DNA of 64,000 bases from Theobroma cacao (Eukaryota > Streptophyta > Magnoliopsida > Malvales > Malvaceae). The stretch is taken from contig NC_030854.1 in assembly GCF_000208745.1 (NCBI RefSeq), positions 6,353,433-6,417,432 on the forward strand, read 5' to 3'. The position numbers and the translations under genes are program-made. Under the pieces are notes generated by a model. That model ran no database searches and was not told where the DNA came from. It saw only the letters and a program-made list of their open reading frames with translations. Below are positions 37,844-49,880 of the stretch, in pieces; the first letter of the stretch is position 1; every line of letters starts with the position of its first letter.

Positions 37844-40800
37844 TTAAGTAGAGGAGCAAGCTTCAAGCTTAGGAAGGAGACTTCGCCAGGCATCTGCAAT
37901 GCTATTTGCCAGTCGAGCCTGTCCCTTTGCAAATTCATGAAAAGCAATCCCCATGTCTTGTGTTTTCTGTTCCTGGAAACGTACAATCTCTTCATTCATC
38001 AGTCGCACAATTGTCTCAAATCTTCTTGTCGCCTCCTCACTCTCTGCCTTCAACTGCAATCACAAAACCTATGTTAGCAGAGACAATAACGAATGGCCTC
38101 AATAGGCATATATTAGTGGAAGCTAGGATAAAGTGGCTTGCCTCCCTATACTCATGCTCCGCTTCTCCCACCCTATCAGAGCGTGTTAGCATGAGCTTGT
38201 CACTGCAAAAAATAGATATTGCTCAGATTACAAATTCAATTAACAAATATAACTTATAAAGATTGTCAAAGCATGCTGCTTGTTCACAATATCAAAGGCT
38301 CATGCACAGAGGCCACTGCTAATGGCAACACTAGATAGCAAAAACAAAAAAGGGAAAAAAAGGCATAAAATGCGGATGACCAGGAGCATACAGATTTATC
38401 TCCTTCAACTTCATTGTTTCAGCCAGTTCACACTGTTGCCTGAATGCATTGGCTCTCTCTCCTATTGTGGCCTGTTATAAACACAGATGCAAGAGGATCA
38501 GCTCTACAATTGTCACAAATCTTTCCACTTCAATTTTACCAGCACATAGGATGAAAAGGGAGCTAAAGTCGGAAGAAGTGCTCCCATCAATGATTCAACA
38601 ATACCATTACTTTCCCATTTAACTGTTTTCAGTATTGTAGGTAGCAACACATGGTTCTTCAATATTTTCTTCAAGGAAAGCTATGCCTGCTAAGGCAGAT
38701 GTCAGTTATCAAATATTACACAAGACCACAGCCCCACTCACCTTTATGGACTGGACGGCACGAACATAATCCTTCAAAGGTTCTTCAAAATTCATCAAGA
38801 GTTGATGGGCCTGTAGCCAATTTAAAGAATGTCAAAATGTAATGTTACCAATGTGAGCCACTTAATATCGAAAAAGGTTGGGTATCATTTATTAGGCAAC
38901 AATTAGGAATGCCTGTAAGGCTGCAAGACAAACTACCAAAGTGCAAGGCTCAACTTAAAAGTCAGCCTACCTCTTTCTGCAGCTTAACTGATAGTGTCTC
39001 AGATTTAGCCCCAAGTTCAGAAAATGCCTTCCCAAGAGCTTGTCCTTCACAAGCACCAAGAAGCTTGGCTGCCTTACCAAAATCAGATAGTGATTGCCCC
39101 AACTCTGAGAATAGACAGAAACAATTTGTTCAATTGTATTCAAACCAAAAGGATATAAACACTTGAGAAAGATATAAATAAGAAGCATAAAGTGTTCAGA
39201 GCCTCAAAATCCTCATTACCTTTGTGTCTCTTTACCAGACGATATGCATGCTTCTGAGCTTCAGTTAAATGATTCTCAAGCTCAAAAACATAGTGTTTAA
39301 GCTTCTCATATTCAGGATTCGATTCTTCAACAGGTTTTTCCTTTCCAAGAACAACATCGCTCACTTTAGACTGTACATCCTGTTAAATTTCAAGACAAGT
39401 TAATGCAAGATTAAATAACATAAAAATTTCAATAACATGAACAAGTTATAGAATAAAACATTAATCAGCCAATTATTACACATTAAAAAAGTAAAAAAGG
39501 GATACCAAGGTATTATAGAAAGCAAGCAGTGAGTTCCCTGAGAGCTTCAGATAGGATGCAACAAGTTATCTATGACAGATTTATAAGTTATGTTAGAGGT
39601 CTTCTCCCTTAAAACGTGGCTCAGATAACAAGATTAAATTTTGTAGAAGAAATTCATTATTATGGCAAGAACTTTTGTTTATGGTTATTCACCAATCAAA
39701 ATATCTACTAGAAAGAAATGTTCAAGCTAAAGTTTTCTGACATCTCATTAGTCATTAGATATTTTATTTGCATCTGTCTACTCTATAGTCATTCTACTGA
39801 CATCCTAACTCATTATATTGTCACGAAGAACTTATTTACCTTGAGAATTTGCATGAAATCCGCTGGCTTCTTCTTAAAAATACCAGTCTCCTGAGATCTC
39901 AGTCTCTCCATTGTCTGAAAAGCCACAAAGTTTACATTCAAATTTGTGTTCTCAAAAATGTAGAAATTTAAAAATAAAGCATCAAATACACAAAGCAGGA
40001 ACAGAAAATTGAGAAACTTGTCACCAATTGACCAGAGAACAAGATTTTACATTAGTCAACATGGCAAGTTCCCCCTGAACAGATCTGGCCTACTTAGGTA
40101 ACTAAAATCATAATCCTTCCTTGTCAACATATATTACCAAAAGAATCTCCAATGCCAAACATGGCCCTAGATGGAATAATAGTGCTGGTCTCTTGGATAA
40201 CAGTTCATTTAGAAATGTATATGGTGCAGTCTAAATGAATCACAGGGCTGAACAATAATGAAGACAAAAGTGAACATATTGCCTACCCCCCTTCAAAGAA
40301 GTTAAATTTGTATAATTCATGAAGACAATTTCAGATAATAACTATAAAATATTCCCTTTACAAGAAATTTTTAAGAAATGTAGTCTCCATCTCAATGATT
40401 AAAAATGAGATAATGCACCTTACATGCAAAGTCACAATTATCTACAACACCCAACTTTCAAAATATCCAGAAGGATGATCTGGTGATTATCATTAGAACA
40501 TGCATAGAAAAAACAAAACTGAACCATTCAAAGCAAAAAACCCTAAAAGCATCACCTCTTCATCCGCCTGCAGAAAAGTTCTAAGATCTTCACTTTGTTG
40601 AAGATCATTATGTGCAGCAATCCGATTAACAAATACATCCAATGCTTGACGTCTCATTTCAATAAATTCAGCACTAAATCGAAATTTCTCTGCAATTGCG
40701 ACATCCACAAAATTAGATTACTTCAGACACAAGCTTACACATTTAACCAGAAAAATATATTTACAATTACTCAAAAAAACATGAAATATTGCAATCAAAG

Positions 40801-41256
40801 GAATTGATCGAAAACTTACTGCTTTGAAACAAATCAAAATAAAGGTAAAGAATGCTCAATTTGTTTACCTACAGCACTCTTCTCGGGAAGAGGAGGAATA
40901 AAAATGCCTTTGTACTTCTCGAAAAGGCGATCACGTAACCAAACAAAGTCATTGTAACGCCTAATAACAATCTTTTCCGGTCCTTGGTATTCTGGGAAAT
41001 TGGTCTGTCCAAACAGTGAAATTNCCCCCAAAAAAAATCCAATATTTTTATTAGTATTGAAGAGAATTTAAGAACGAAAGAAGAAATCAGTTTAATTATT
41101 AGCAACGGATACCTTGGTGATGACGCGATAGGATATATAAGCTTGGACGCCATTGCCTAACTTGACGGGATCCGTCACGGAAACTGAAAGATACGGTTGA
41201 GACGACGGAGATCTAGGGCTCTGCGACGACCCCGATAAGCTTCTTTGCTGCTCCAT
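37844..41256 (-). CDS. SNX1: Sorting nexin 1 (retromer)
   Basis: PX-BAR sorting nexin of the plant retromer, acting on endosomes in recycling of vacuolar sorting receptors and PIN carriers. Ten exons on minus: 41256-41113, 41004-40869, 40689-40556, 39914-39840, 39379-39220, 39104-38971, 38810-38742, 38471-38392, 38202-38142 and 38053-37844. The sum is 1203 nt, 400 aa, the family length. The PX domain spans about 22-138, with the phosphoinositide pocket RRYNDF (63-68) and PPLPEK (85-90). A long helical BAR region runs from about 160 to the end (SNPEYEKLKHYVFELENHL, FHEFAKGQARLANSIADAWR). The intron after exon 9 starts with GC (GAG|GCAAGC), a GC-AG intron. An N at 41024 lies in intron 1, 20 bp from the acceptor, and does not touch coding sequence. 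Intact. Confidence 0.95.
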
Positions 41257-41815
41257 TTTTCACACAACCAAAGAAAACAAAAAAGATTGTTAATAATAAA
41301 CGAATAGGCGAAAATCAAAGGACAATAGAAAGGTCGTTAGTGGCAGAGTTGTAATTACAGCAGTAATCATGGTTTATTTCGGAATTGTGGAGTCCGGTAA
41401 ATACAGAGGTTTTTTTTTATTATTATTATTATTATTTTCTTCTTCTTCTTGGCAGCGAAGAGTCTTGCTCTTTTTTTTTTTTGGTTGCGCGGTGGTTGAT
41501 GGGCTGAGACGCTTGAAAAGAAAGGGACAATTGAGGTCCCGTCAACACTCAACACGCTATCTGAGAGTCTGGCTCGAGACAAGAGGTTCGGACTTCATAA
41601 CCATTTGGGTGACACGTGCAAAGCATGCGTATTATTTTTTTAACAAAGTAACCCCATTTTCAAAATTTTAATCAAATTACACTTAAGTTTGATAGCTTTT
41701 AAAATAAACATTCTATCTTAAAAAAAAATCTGTCACTGAACATATAAATTCATTCGTTAATCAATCATTATGATTTGGAAAAAAAAATTTTTTAGCCTTT
41801 AAAAATAACGTGTTT
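41257..41815. other. SNX1 upstream region with microsatellite
   Basis: Contains the SNX1 promoter side and a TTA/TTC trinucleotide run at about 41415-41452. No gene seen. AT-rich sequence leads into the MULE-like terminus near 41815. Confidence 0.5.
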
Positions 41816-42240
41816 TTGTAAATAACTCTCGAAATAATTTTAACTGTTTTTAGTCACCAGAATAAATTTTGAGACAAAAATGCCCTTAATGAGCCATCTT
41901 TGTTAGCGTGCACTCTCAAACAGGCAAAAAATAAAAAAAAAATAAATATGCAAAGAATTTTGACAACATCTAATTTTGTGCAAAACATCCATTTTTTTTT
42001 TTGTGAAGGTTGTGCAAAACAAAATAATATTGCATGAGATGGTTTTTCAGAGATTTGGGATATGACATTTAGATAATAGGAGAAAAGTGATATTAAACCA
42101 AACGAGGAACCGATCGTGATGAATGGAAAGCTTGGCTAATGATGTGAAACCAGAAATCCTTGATACGGTGGTGAATTGAAAGGAGAAAGATGTGAATCCA
42201 AAGCAGGAAATGGTCTTGCTATAACAGGCCATATGTGAGA

Positions 42241-42710
42241 GGCTGTGGCATGGCAGGGTTTAAAGTTTGTGAAACGTCATGTTGAGAATGTGTGACACGT
42301 CAGCATTCAGAATTGGTGAGACGCTATGGAGGGAATCTGTGACACGCCAGAATTAAGAGTTGGTGACACGTCATGGTGGAAATCTGTGACACGTTAGCGT
42401 TCAGAGTTGGTGAGACGCCATGGAGGGAATTTGTGACACACCAGAGTTCAGAGTTGGTGACACGGCATGGAGGGAATCTGTGACACGTCAGCGTTCAGAG
42501 TTCGTGAGACGCCATGGAGGGAATCTGTGACACGCTAGAGTTCAGAGTTGGTGACACACTAAGGAGGGAAGTTGTGACAAGCCCGAGTTCAGAGTTGGTG
42601 AGACACCATGTTTAGAGTGTGTGACATGGCATTGCATGAAAAGCTGACACACCATGGTTTAGAGTGTGTGACACGGCATTGCTTGAATAGCTGACACGTC
42701 ATGGTTTGAA
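42241..42710 (+). repeat. 47-bp minisatellite
   Basis: Landmark AATCTGTGACAC (or a variant) recurs at 42288, 42334, 42381, 42428, 42475, 42522 and 42569, a strict 46-47 bp period. Each unit has two GTGACAC/GTGAGAC cores (GAGTTGGTGACACGCCATGG, then GGGAATCTGTGACACGTCAG). Less regular units follow to about 42710. Confidence 0.9.
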
Positions 42711-43204
42711 ATAGAGAGAGGAGAAAAAAACGGGCAGTTAACGTGGTAATCGTTTGGACTTCCACTGAATTAATTCCCCTTAGTGAAACAAATAAATAAG
42801 AACATTATAAGGTCATTTTTCATTTTAAACAGTTATTTTTTAGAATTCCTAACATCTGTGTGATTCATTTCTCATTCCCGTCGATATCGGAGTGTTCAAG
42901 AAGGCTTTTTGCAAGCGTAACGACACCACAGCATCAGCAACAATGTTGACTATGAGTGAAGAGGTCAGTGAGTCTTAAATTAAAACATTTTTGTGTTTGT
43001 TAAGTTTTTACTTTTTTGTTGGGTTTGTTTGATATGTTCTTGTTTTTTGTTTTGTTTTGTAAATATTTAGATTGTGTTTTCTTGCTGGTTTAATAGTTTT
43101 TGGGGTTAAGTTGTAGTGGTTTAGGGGTTTTTGGTGTTTACCGTGTCACGCCATTATAATTGTAGTTAGTTATTGGCGTGTTAGCATTAACATGTGACAA
43201 CATT

Positions 43205-43335
43205 TGAATCGATATGCATGGCGTGTCACAACATTTTACTCGATATGCATGGCGTGTCACAATATTTTACTTGTTATGCATGACGTGTCACAATATTTTG
43301 CTTATTATGCATGGCGTTTCACAACATTTATTCCT
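43205..43335 (+). repeat. 31-bp array 1
   Basis: About four units of ATGCATGGCGTGTCACAACA + TTTTACTTGTT. It lies in the putative first intron of the Ulp1-type gene. Confidence 0.85.
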
Positions 43336-45524
43336 TATTTATGTCTTCAATATACCTTGTTGCACATTACGGCTTAACTCACTAGTGCATATGTGCCATG
43401 TTTTGCAGATCCAGCGCAGACAGTGTGAGGATCTTAACAGTTTACTGATCGTGTCGAGGGAGAAGTGGGCGTTCAACTTTGCAATTAACACCCACTGTAA
43501 GTGGTCGCAACTGCATTACATTACAAAGACTCTCTAACAGAAGCGGGAGTACGATGCAGTGAAGTGTACGTGCTTCGGAATGCTCTTAGACATTTATCCA
43601 TAAGGGTACTTTTGCGTCGGTCTCTTGCACAGTATCATGATTCGCCGGATCACTGAGAGCCAATCAATGGACCACGAGCTATGGTTTGCCATTGGTAAGA
43701 GCAAGGCGCGACTATCAAAGCAGGAGTTCTGCCTTATCATCGGGCTATAGTTCGGTCCAATACCCGATATGTTCAGACGACCGTACGAGGTTTCTGTAGA
43801 CGAAATTCATGCCAGATACTAGAACGGGGCAGGAGAGTGTTAAGCTGTAGGCTTTGCTTGATACGTTCCGCAAGGGTAACATTTAGCCACCAGGAGACGC
43901 GACCAAGATGGTACTCATCTTGATCACGAATAACATTTTATTTGGTCAAGACTACCGTAGACGGGTGACACCTTGGTTGCTATCAATGGTGGAGGACATC
44001 GACGCTTCGAATGTTTTCCCATGGGGGCACTATGTTTGGAAGCTGACCTTGGACTACCTTTTGAAGGGGTTCGAAGTGCCTGGCTCAAGCGTGACAAAGG
44101 AAACTCGGTTACGTTACAACATTTACGGATTCGTATGGGTGATACAGGTATTATCACGTAACATTTTTCAATTTTCTTTTGAAAAAATAATTTATGGCTA
44201 TACTCGTTTATGATTACAGTCTGATAATGGTTACATTTGACTTGCAGTTCTAGGCAATGGAGGCAATTTTGGCCCTCCGAAAAATAGTTACCCTCTCTGG
44301 TTCGAAGGACAAAGTCTACCCATGAATGTGCAGATGGGATTGCAATCAGAAGCCAAAAGACTTCCACACAGCATTTCAGAAGTTAGAGTCATTTATGCAT
44401 GTGAGTGAACAACTACTAATTTTTGCTTTGTATTTGTATAATAATTTTCCCTATTCGATAATCACAATATTTTATTTGTTTATTTGCAGTTATGGGCACT
44501 AGAGACGGTGAAACCCATCGCGGATGAGGCTAGCCAGGAGTATTTTGTGAAACTTGATGTCCCGTTATCAGAGGGCCACGAGTACGTGCCAATAGAGCAC
44601 ATGGAGGATTTGTCGGATTGAGGCTTAGGTGCGAGGCAAAAAAGGAGAAGCTTGAAGGAAAAAAAGAGCCTCTGGTGGCACAAAGCGGACACACACCGTC
44701 GCTGCTTTAGTTAATGAGCTGTCGAGCCCTGAGTTGATGGACCAAGGAGATGACCATGGTCAAGGCAGTGAACAGCTGGTAAGCACAGTTCTAACAGTTT
44801 TGTGTTCTTCAATTCCATATGTGATTATCGAATAACATATCTGTATTTGCAGTTGGACCATGCGTCGGTAGCTCTAAAACCACCCACCGGTCCTTCTCAG
44901 ACGCACAGTGGAAACTACTCGTTGGTAAGATCGGTTCTAACGGTTTGCGTTCTACATTTCCACATATGTTCATCGAGTAACATAGTAATTTCTGTTATTG
45001 CAGTTTACGGAAGTGAAGACAGGTCCTCAAGCACAGATAGGTTCGGCTCCACCGCAGATTGCTAATGAGCCGTCGGTAAGGATATTAAAGTTGTAACGGT
45101 TAATGTTCAACAATTCCATATATGATTATTAAATAACACAGTTATATTTGTTATTGCAGTTGACCCAGTTGAGAAGAGTCAATAACAGAGCAATCACCAC
45201 CCGCTAACTCCGACGGATCATGCGCAAGCATGAAAAAGAGATGTTGGAGCTGAAGGCTTTAATTTAGTCATTGACTCTAGCAATGCAGACACTTGAGGAT
45301 CGTATCGTTGCTCGGATTCTTGACGACCTTAAATCACAAGTATGTTATTCTATCTTCACTTGTATTTTGGTGATTTATGTTTAGCAACTGTTTAGACTGT
45401 GTTTGCTTGCTGGTTTGATGGTTTTTGGGGTTAAGTAGTAGTGGTTTAACTAGTTTTTAGTGATTAGCAGGTCAGGACATTTGTATTATAGTTAGTTATT
45501 AGTGTGTCAGCGTTAGCATGTGAC

Positions 45525-45790
45525 AAAATTTTACTTGTTATGCATGGCATGTCAGAACAATTTACTTGTTATGCATGGTGTGTCACAACGTTTAACTTGT
45601 TATGCATGGTGTGTTAGAACATTTTGCTTGTTATCCATGATGTGTCACAACATTTTTCTTGTTATGCATGGCGTGTCAGAACATTTTGCTTGTTATGCAT
45701 GGCGTGTCACAATGTTTTACTTGCTATCCATGGCGTGTCACAACATTTTACTTGTTATGCATGACGCGTCACAACATTTTACTGGTTATG
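45525..45790 (+). repeat. 31-bp array 2
   Basis: About nine units of the same 31-bp repeat (TTACTTGTTATGCATGGCGT..), in a later intron of the Ulp1-type gene. Its translation gives repetitive Cys/His/Met-rich frames that are not proteins. Confidence 0.85.
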
Positions 45791-47554
45791 GTTTGTGGTA
45801 TTTTATGAGCTAACTAAAAGTTTTTCCCATTTTGTAGGGCGATCCTTCATCTCACAGTGTTGGTCTGAAGCACGATGATGCTGATGATAGGCAGCATCAT
45901 GAACTTGGTGTTCACATTCACGATGACGTTCTTGGTGCTGACGGAGAGCACGTAACTCATGTTGATGATGTCGTCGATGAAGTTGTGGCAGGAGATGTCA
46001 CCCTTCAATCAGATGATGCTGAAAGAGAGCATGTTCTTCTGCCTATGTCCATTATCGATGCATCTGTTGGAGGGGAGGGGGACCCTGACTTAGTCTTGGC
46101 TGAAAGAGAGCATCTTCCTCCGATCGATGTATTCTTCGAGGCAGCAGCAGGAGCTATGGTGCTTTATCATCAGAGCACTCCTAATGCAGTTGAGACACGG
46201 TCATCGTCACCAGAGTCATTTATTGTCCATCATGGTGCAGCAGAAATTTCAGACCAAACTAAGCGGGCACGGTTGAAAATGGTGAGCAAATACATGGCAA
46301 TCCTGTAGTCGACCCCTTAGTGAGCCGTCGAGATGTGAAGGATATAATCGTAAAAGCCTACAAAGCTTTCAAAAAAGACGAGTTCGCGAGGTAAGATTAT
46401 AAATAACATTGCAAATATTGTTTTTTAATGAAACATTAATCCACCAAGACTTATGAAATTCATTATGTTACATATGCAGGCGTAACGTAGGCATCTTAGG
46501 GGATCAAGGGGCTGACTTTTTCATAACCTTAGAGGATCCCAATGAGGAAATGACAAGTGAACATATCGACGCATGCCTCAACGTACTCTGCAAGCGGATG
46601 ATAGGGCCGAAGTTGAAGCTGTACATTACCCATGCATGCGTGGTTGACACGACATTCTTCGTAAGTTTATTTAAAAATTGTTCAATTCTATAAATACTAA
46701 GTTTTTTGATTACATGAAGTGTAAGCTAATGTTTACATGTTTCACAAGACACCATCCGTATGCTACACATGGCATTTTCGATAGAAGATGCCCGGGCCAT
46801 AATGTAAATTCTAGATAAGTTACGAGGGTATGTGGAGGGTGAAAGGCCGATATATGAAAAAAATGGGAAGATGTGGATTTCATCCTCGTGCCTTGCAACA
46901 ATGGTGGGCATTGGGTGGTTACAAAGATCGACTTAGTGAGGTGGACGATCAAGGTGATGGACTCCGCAAGAACTTCAGATGCTAAGGATAACGGAGTTCG
47001 TGTAGCTCAAATGACACCCTTGACAACAATAATGCCAATCATCTGCCACCAAGCCGATTATTTCAACAGAGCACGTCGGAAGAGACAGGATTTGACGCCG
47101 ATGCCATTGGATATTCATTTGCTAAAAGTTAAAGTGCATCGGTAGAATGGTAGTGTCAGCTGCAGTATGTTCATGATAGGGTACATGGACGATATTTTAT
47201 AATCGAAATAGATCGGAGTTAAGCAGAATATGATTGCAAAAATGCGTCAGCAATACGTTTTAGAAATTTTTTTCAATAGTTGTGAGAGCGAACCCTAAAC
47301 ATATTGGTCCTTGTCTGTACATTTTTTTATATAGAATTATTTTTATACAATTAACTTTATACATAATTTTTTTGTATACACAATTTATTTTATACAATTC
47401 ATTGTATACAAAATTAATTCTTTTTGTATACACAATATATTTTATATAATTAATTTTATACACAATTATTTTTTTTGTTTATACACAATTAATTTTATAC
47501 CAAGAATTTTTTTTCTTTTGTATACACAATATATTTAATTTGATACACAGTCGC

Positions 47555-47995
47555 AAGAAGTCAGTGTGTGACGCCATAAATCTGTTACCAGTCAGCGTGT
47601 CCCCATTTACATCTGCTTGCACTTAGCATGTCAACCCATAAATCTGCAAGAAGTCAGCGTGTCACGTCGTAAATCCACTAACACTCAGTGTGTCAGCCCA
47701 TAAATCTACTTCCAATCAGGGTGTCAGAACAATTGGGTAATGCCGTGTCATGCCATAAATCTACAGATACTCAGCGTGTGACGCCATAAATTTGCTTCCA
47801 CTCTGCATGTCATAACAATTAGGTCGTCGCGTGTCACCCCATGATACTGCACCAAGTTAGTCGTGTCTCGCCATAAATCTGCTTACACTCAGTGTGTCAC
47901 GACTGTGACACGACAGGGTTCAAAATTTATGATACGCCACGGTTAGAATATGTGACACGACTATGACATGCCATTGCTTGAACAGCTGACACGCC
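47555..47995 (+). repeat. ~42-bp GTGTCAC array
   Basis: Irregular units of roughly 40 bp carrying CAGCGTGTCACG or a variant followed by CCATAAATCTGC. The core GTGTCAC is shared with the 31- and 47-bp arrays although the periods differ. The stretch before it (47260-47550) is a TATAC/AATTTT-rich repeat. Confidence 0.75.
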
Positions 47996-48019
47996 ATGGT
48001 AACCGTTTAGACTTCCACT

Positions 48020-48868
48020 GAATTTTAAAAAAAAAAGTCGACAGTTAACGTGGTAACTGTTTGGACTTCCACTGAATTAATTTATAAATGAAACGAATAA
48101 ATGAGAATATTATAAGGCCATTTTTCATTTTAAACACTTATTTGTCAGAATTTCTACCGTCTGTGTTATTCATTTCTCATTCCTGTCGATATCGGAGTGT
48201 TCGACAAGACTCTTTGCAAACGTAACGACACCACAGCAACAACAACAATGTCGGCTATGAGTGAAGATGTAAGTGAGTCTCAAATTAAAACATGCTTGTG
48301 TTCGTTAATTTTTTACTTTTTTGTTGAGTATGTTTGATATGTTCGTGTTTTTTGTATGTTTTGTTTTGCAAATGTTTAGACTGGGTTTTCTCACTGGTTG
48401 GATGGATGGTTTTTAGGGTTAAGTCGTAGTGGTTTTACTGGTTTTTGGTGTTTTACCGTGTCACGACATTGTTATTATAGTTAGTTATTGGCGTGTCAGT
48501 GTGACAACATTTCACTTGATATGTATGGCTGTGACAACATTTTACTTGTTATGCATGGCGTGTTAGAACATTTTACTTGTTATGCATGGCTGTCACAAAT
48601 TTTTACTTGTTATGCATGGCGTGTCACAACATTTTACTTGTTATGCATGGCATGTCACAATATTTTACTTGTTATGCATGGCGTGTCATAACATTTTGCT
48701 TGTTATGCATGGCGTGTCACAACATTTATTCCTTATTTATTTCTTCAATATACCTTGTTGCACATTATGGCTTAACTCACTAGTGCATATGTGTCATGTT
48801 TTGCAAATCCAATGCAGACAGTATGAGGATCTTGACAGTTTGCCTCTCCAAGAGACGGGGGTTTAAAT
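48020..48868 (+). repeat. Second copy of the MULE 5' segment
   Basis: Collinear with 42720-43440: CAGTTAACGTGGTAA, GTTTGGACTTCCACTGAATT, GTCGATATCGGAGTGTTC, the same first exon (ATG at 48248, MSAMSED), the same intron with a 31-bp array (48500-48735, about eight units), and the acceptor region through ATCCAATGCAGACAGTATGA. The copy then breaks off into the palindrome. Confidence 0.85.
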
Positions 48869-49407
48869 GCAGTGAAGCGTACGTGCTTCGGAATGCTCCT
48901 AGAGGTTTATCCACAAGCTTTGTCTATCAAACTTTGACCTTGCTTGCATGGTTGAGTTGATTGTAGCCCAGTATAGTTTTCCTAGTACCCCAAGGGAAGC
49001 ATACATGGGTTTGTCAACCCTCTGCATGAGTCTGGAAACTCCTTTGGTTTCAGGGATCGAGGCATCTCAACTGGTGCTCCTGTCTTTGCAAAATCAATAG
49101 CCATATAGTGAAGAGTTGCCAATTCTAGGCTGAATCGAGACCTCGAATCATGGACCTAGAATTGGCAACTCTTCACTATATGGCTGTTGATTTTGCAAAG
49201 ATAGGAGCACCAGTTGAGATGCCTCAATCCCTGAAACCAAGAGAGTTTCCAGACTTCATGCAGAGGGTTGACAAACCGATTTATGCTTTTTTTGGGGTAC
49301 TAGGAAAACTGTACTAGGCTACAATCAACTCAACCGTGCAAGCAAGGTCAAAGATTGATATGTGGATAGACCTCCAGGATCATTTCGAAGCACGTACGCT
49401 TCACTGC
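48869..49407. repeat. Palindrome with a captured RDR-like gene fragment
   Basis: Left arm 48869-49129 and right arm 49155-49407 are near-perfect reverse complements around a 25-bp loop. Outer 50 bp of each arm: a MULE Ulp1-gene exon piece (GAAGCGTACGTGCTTCG). Inner 200 bp: foreign DNA. On +, from ATG 49150, a 55-codon frame reads HYMAVDFAKIGAPVEMP, SLKPREFPDFMQR and FFGVLGKL to a TAG at 49315. It continues in frame with ATINSTVQARSK. The VDFxKTG..P..L(K/R)P(K/R)xxPDFM pattern is what I know from the C-terminal half of plant RNA-dependent RNA polymerases of the RDR family. The catalytic DLDGD loop is not included. This is not a gene in itself. Confidence 0.65.
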
Positions 49408-49505
49408 ACTGTCTTTTAGAGAGTCTTTGTGATGTAATGTAGCTGCGACCACTTACAGTGGGTTTTAATATTGAGTATGAATAAGCATCTGAGAGCCGGA
49501 ATCCC
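49408..49505 (-). pseudogene. Inverted piece of the MULE DUF1985 exon
   Basis: The reverse complement matches 43480-43550 of the Ulp1-type gene (CACTGTAAGTGGTCGCA.., ACTCTCTAA). It extends the right arm beyond the palindrome, so the MULE exon flanks the foreign fragment on both sides, on the right for longer. Confidence 0.65.
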
Positions 49506-49589
49506 TCAAATAACAATTGAAATATCATGTTAGTTTATTCTTCTTATAACAGATGTTACTTTTTTAAAACTTTCCTTAATTTTATTAAT

Positions 49590-49880
49590 TTTGTGTCGTG
49601 TCACCAACAAGACTGCAATAATTTGGCGTGTCACGCCAAGTCTACATGCACTTAACATGTCACCACAATTGACCCCTGCCGTGTCACCCGTCAAGACTGC
49701 AAGAAGTCAACGTGTCACGCCAAAAGTTTGCATCAAGTCAGCATGTCACATCATAAGTTTGCTTGCACTCAGCGTGTCACCACAATTGGCCCCTACCATG
49801 TCACCCGCCAAAACTGCAACAAGTCAGCGTGTCACATCATAAGTCTTCATTCACTCAGCATGTCACCACAAGACTTACAG
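49590..49880 (+). repeat. Third GTGTCAC array
   Basis: Units with CGTGTCACGCCAA, AAGACTGCAAGAAGTCA and ACCACAATTGRCCCCT recur with a longer period of about 120 bp made of three sub-units. It shares the GTGTCAC core with the other arrays. The sequence to 50255 is AT-rich with no gene. Confidence 0.7.

Larger units (their letters stand above)
42943..47220 (+). pseudogene. MULE DUF1985-Ulp1 cysteine protease gene
   Basis: An SUMO-protease-like (C48) gene of Ulp1-bearing MULEs. Its role in transposition is unknown. The likely first exon is MLTMSEE at 42943, followed by an intron holding a 31-bp repeat array. The DUF1985 region runs from about 43409 to 44620: EKWAFNFAINTHCKWSQL, LIIGL, FGPIPDMFRRPYE, LFGQDYRRRVTPWLLSMVED, FPWGHYVWKLTLDYLLKGFE, TKETRLRYNIYGF. 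An acidic linker lies at 45840-46310. The Ulp1 domain is at 46480-47220, with YVEGERPIYE, CNNGGHWVV (His codon 46909), IKVMDSA (Asp codon 46960) and NGSVSCSMF (Cys codon 47161). Where the oxyanion Gln is expected there is a TAG at 47143. Other stops and frame breaks occur, for example after IIGL. Non-functional. Confidence 0.7.

Noticed and set aside
42241..42710. Regular 47-bp repeats considered as a CRISPR array
   Set aside because: There are no unique spacers; the whole unit repeats, the genome is plant, and no cas genes are present.
48488..48866. Overlapping open frames rich in Cys, Met and His (repeating LLCMACHNILLVMHG)
   Set aside because: They are the three-frame translation of the 31-bp array; the period is not a multiple of three, so all frames give the same repeated peptide. 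The same applies to 45520-45813, 43214-43537 and 56145-56359.
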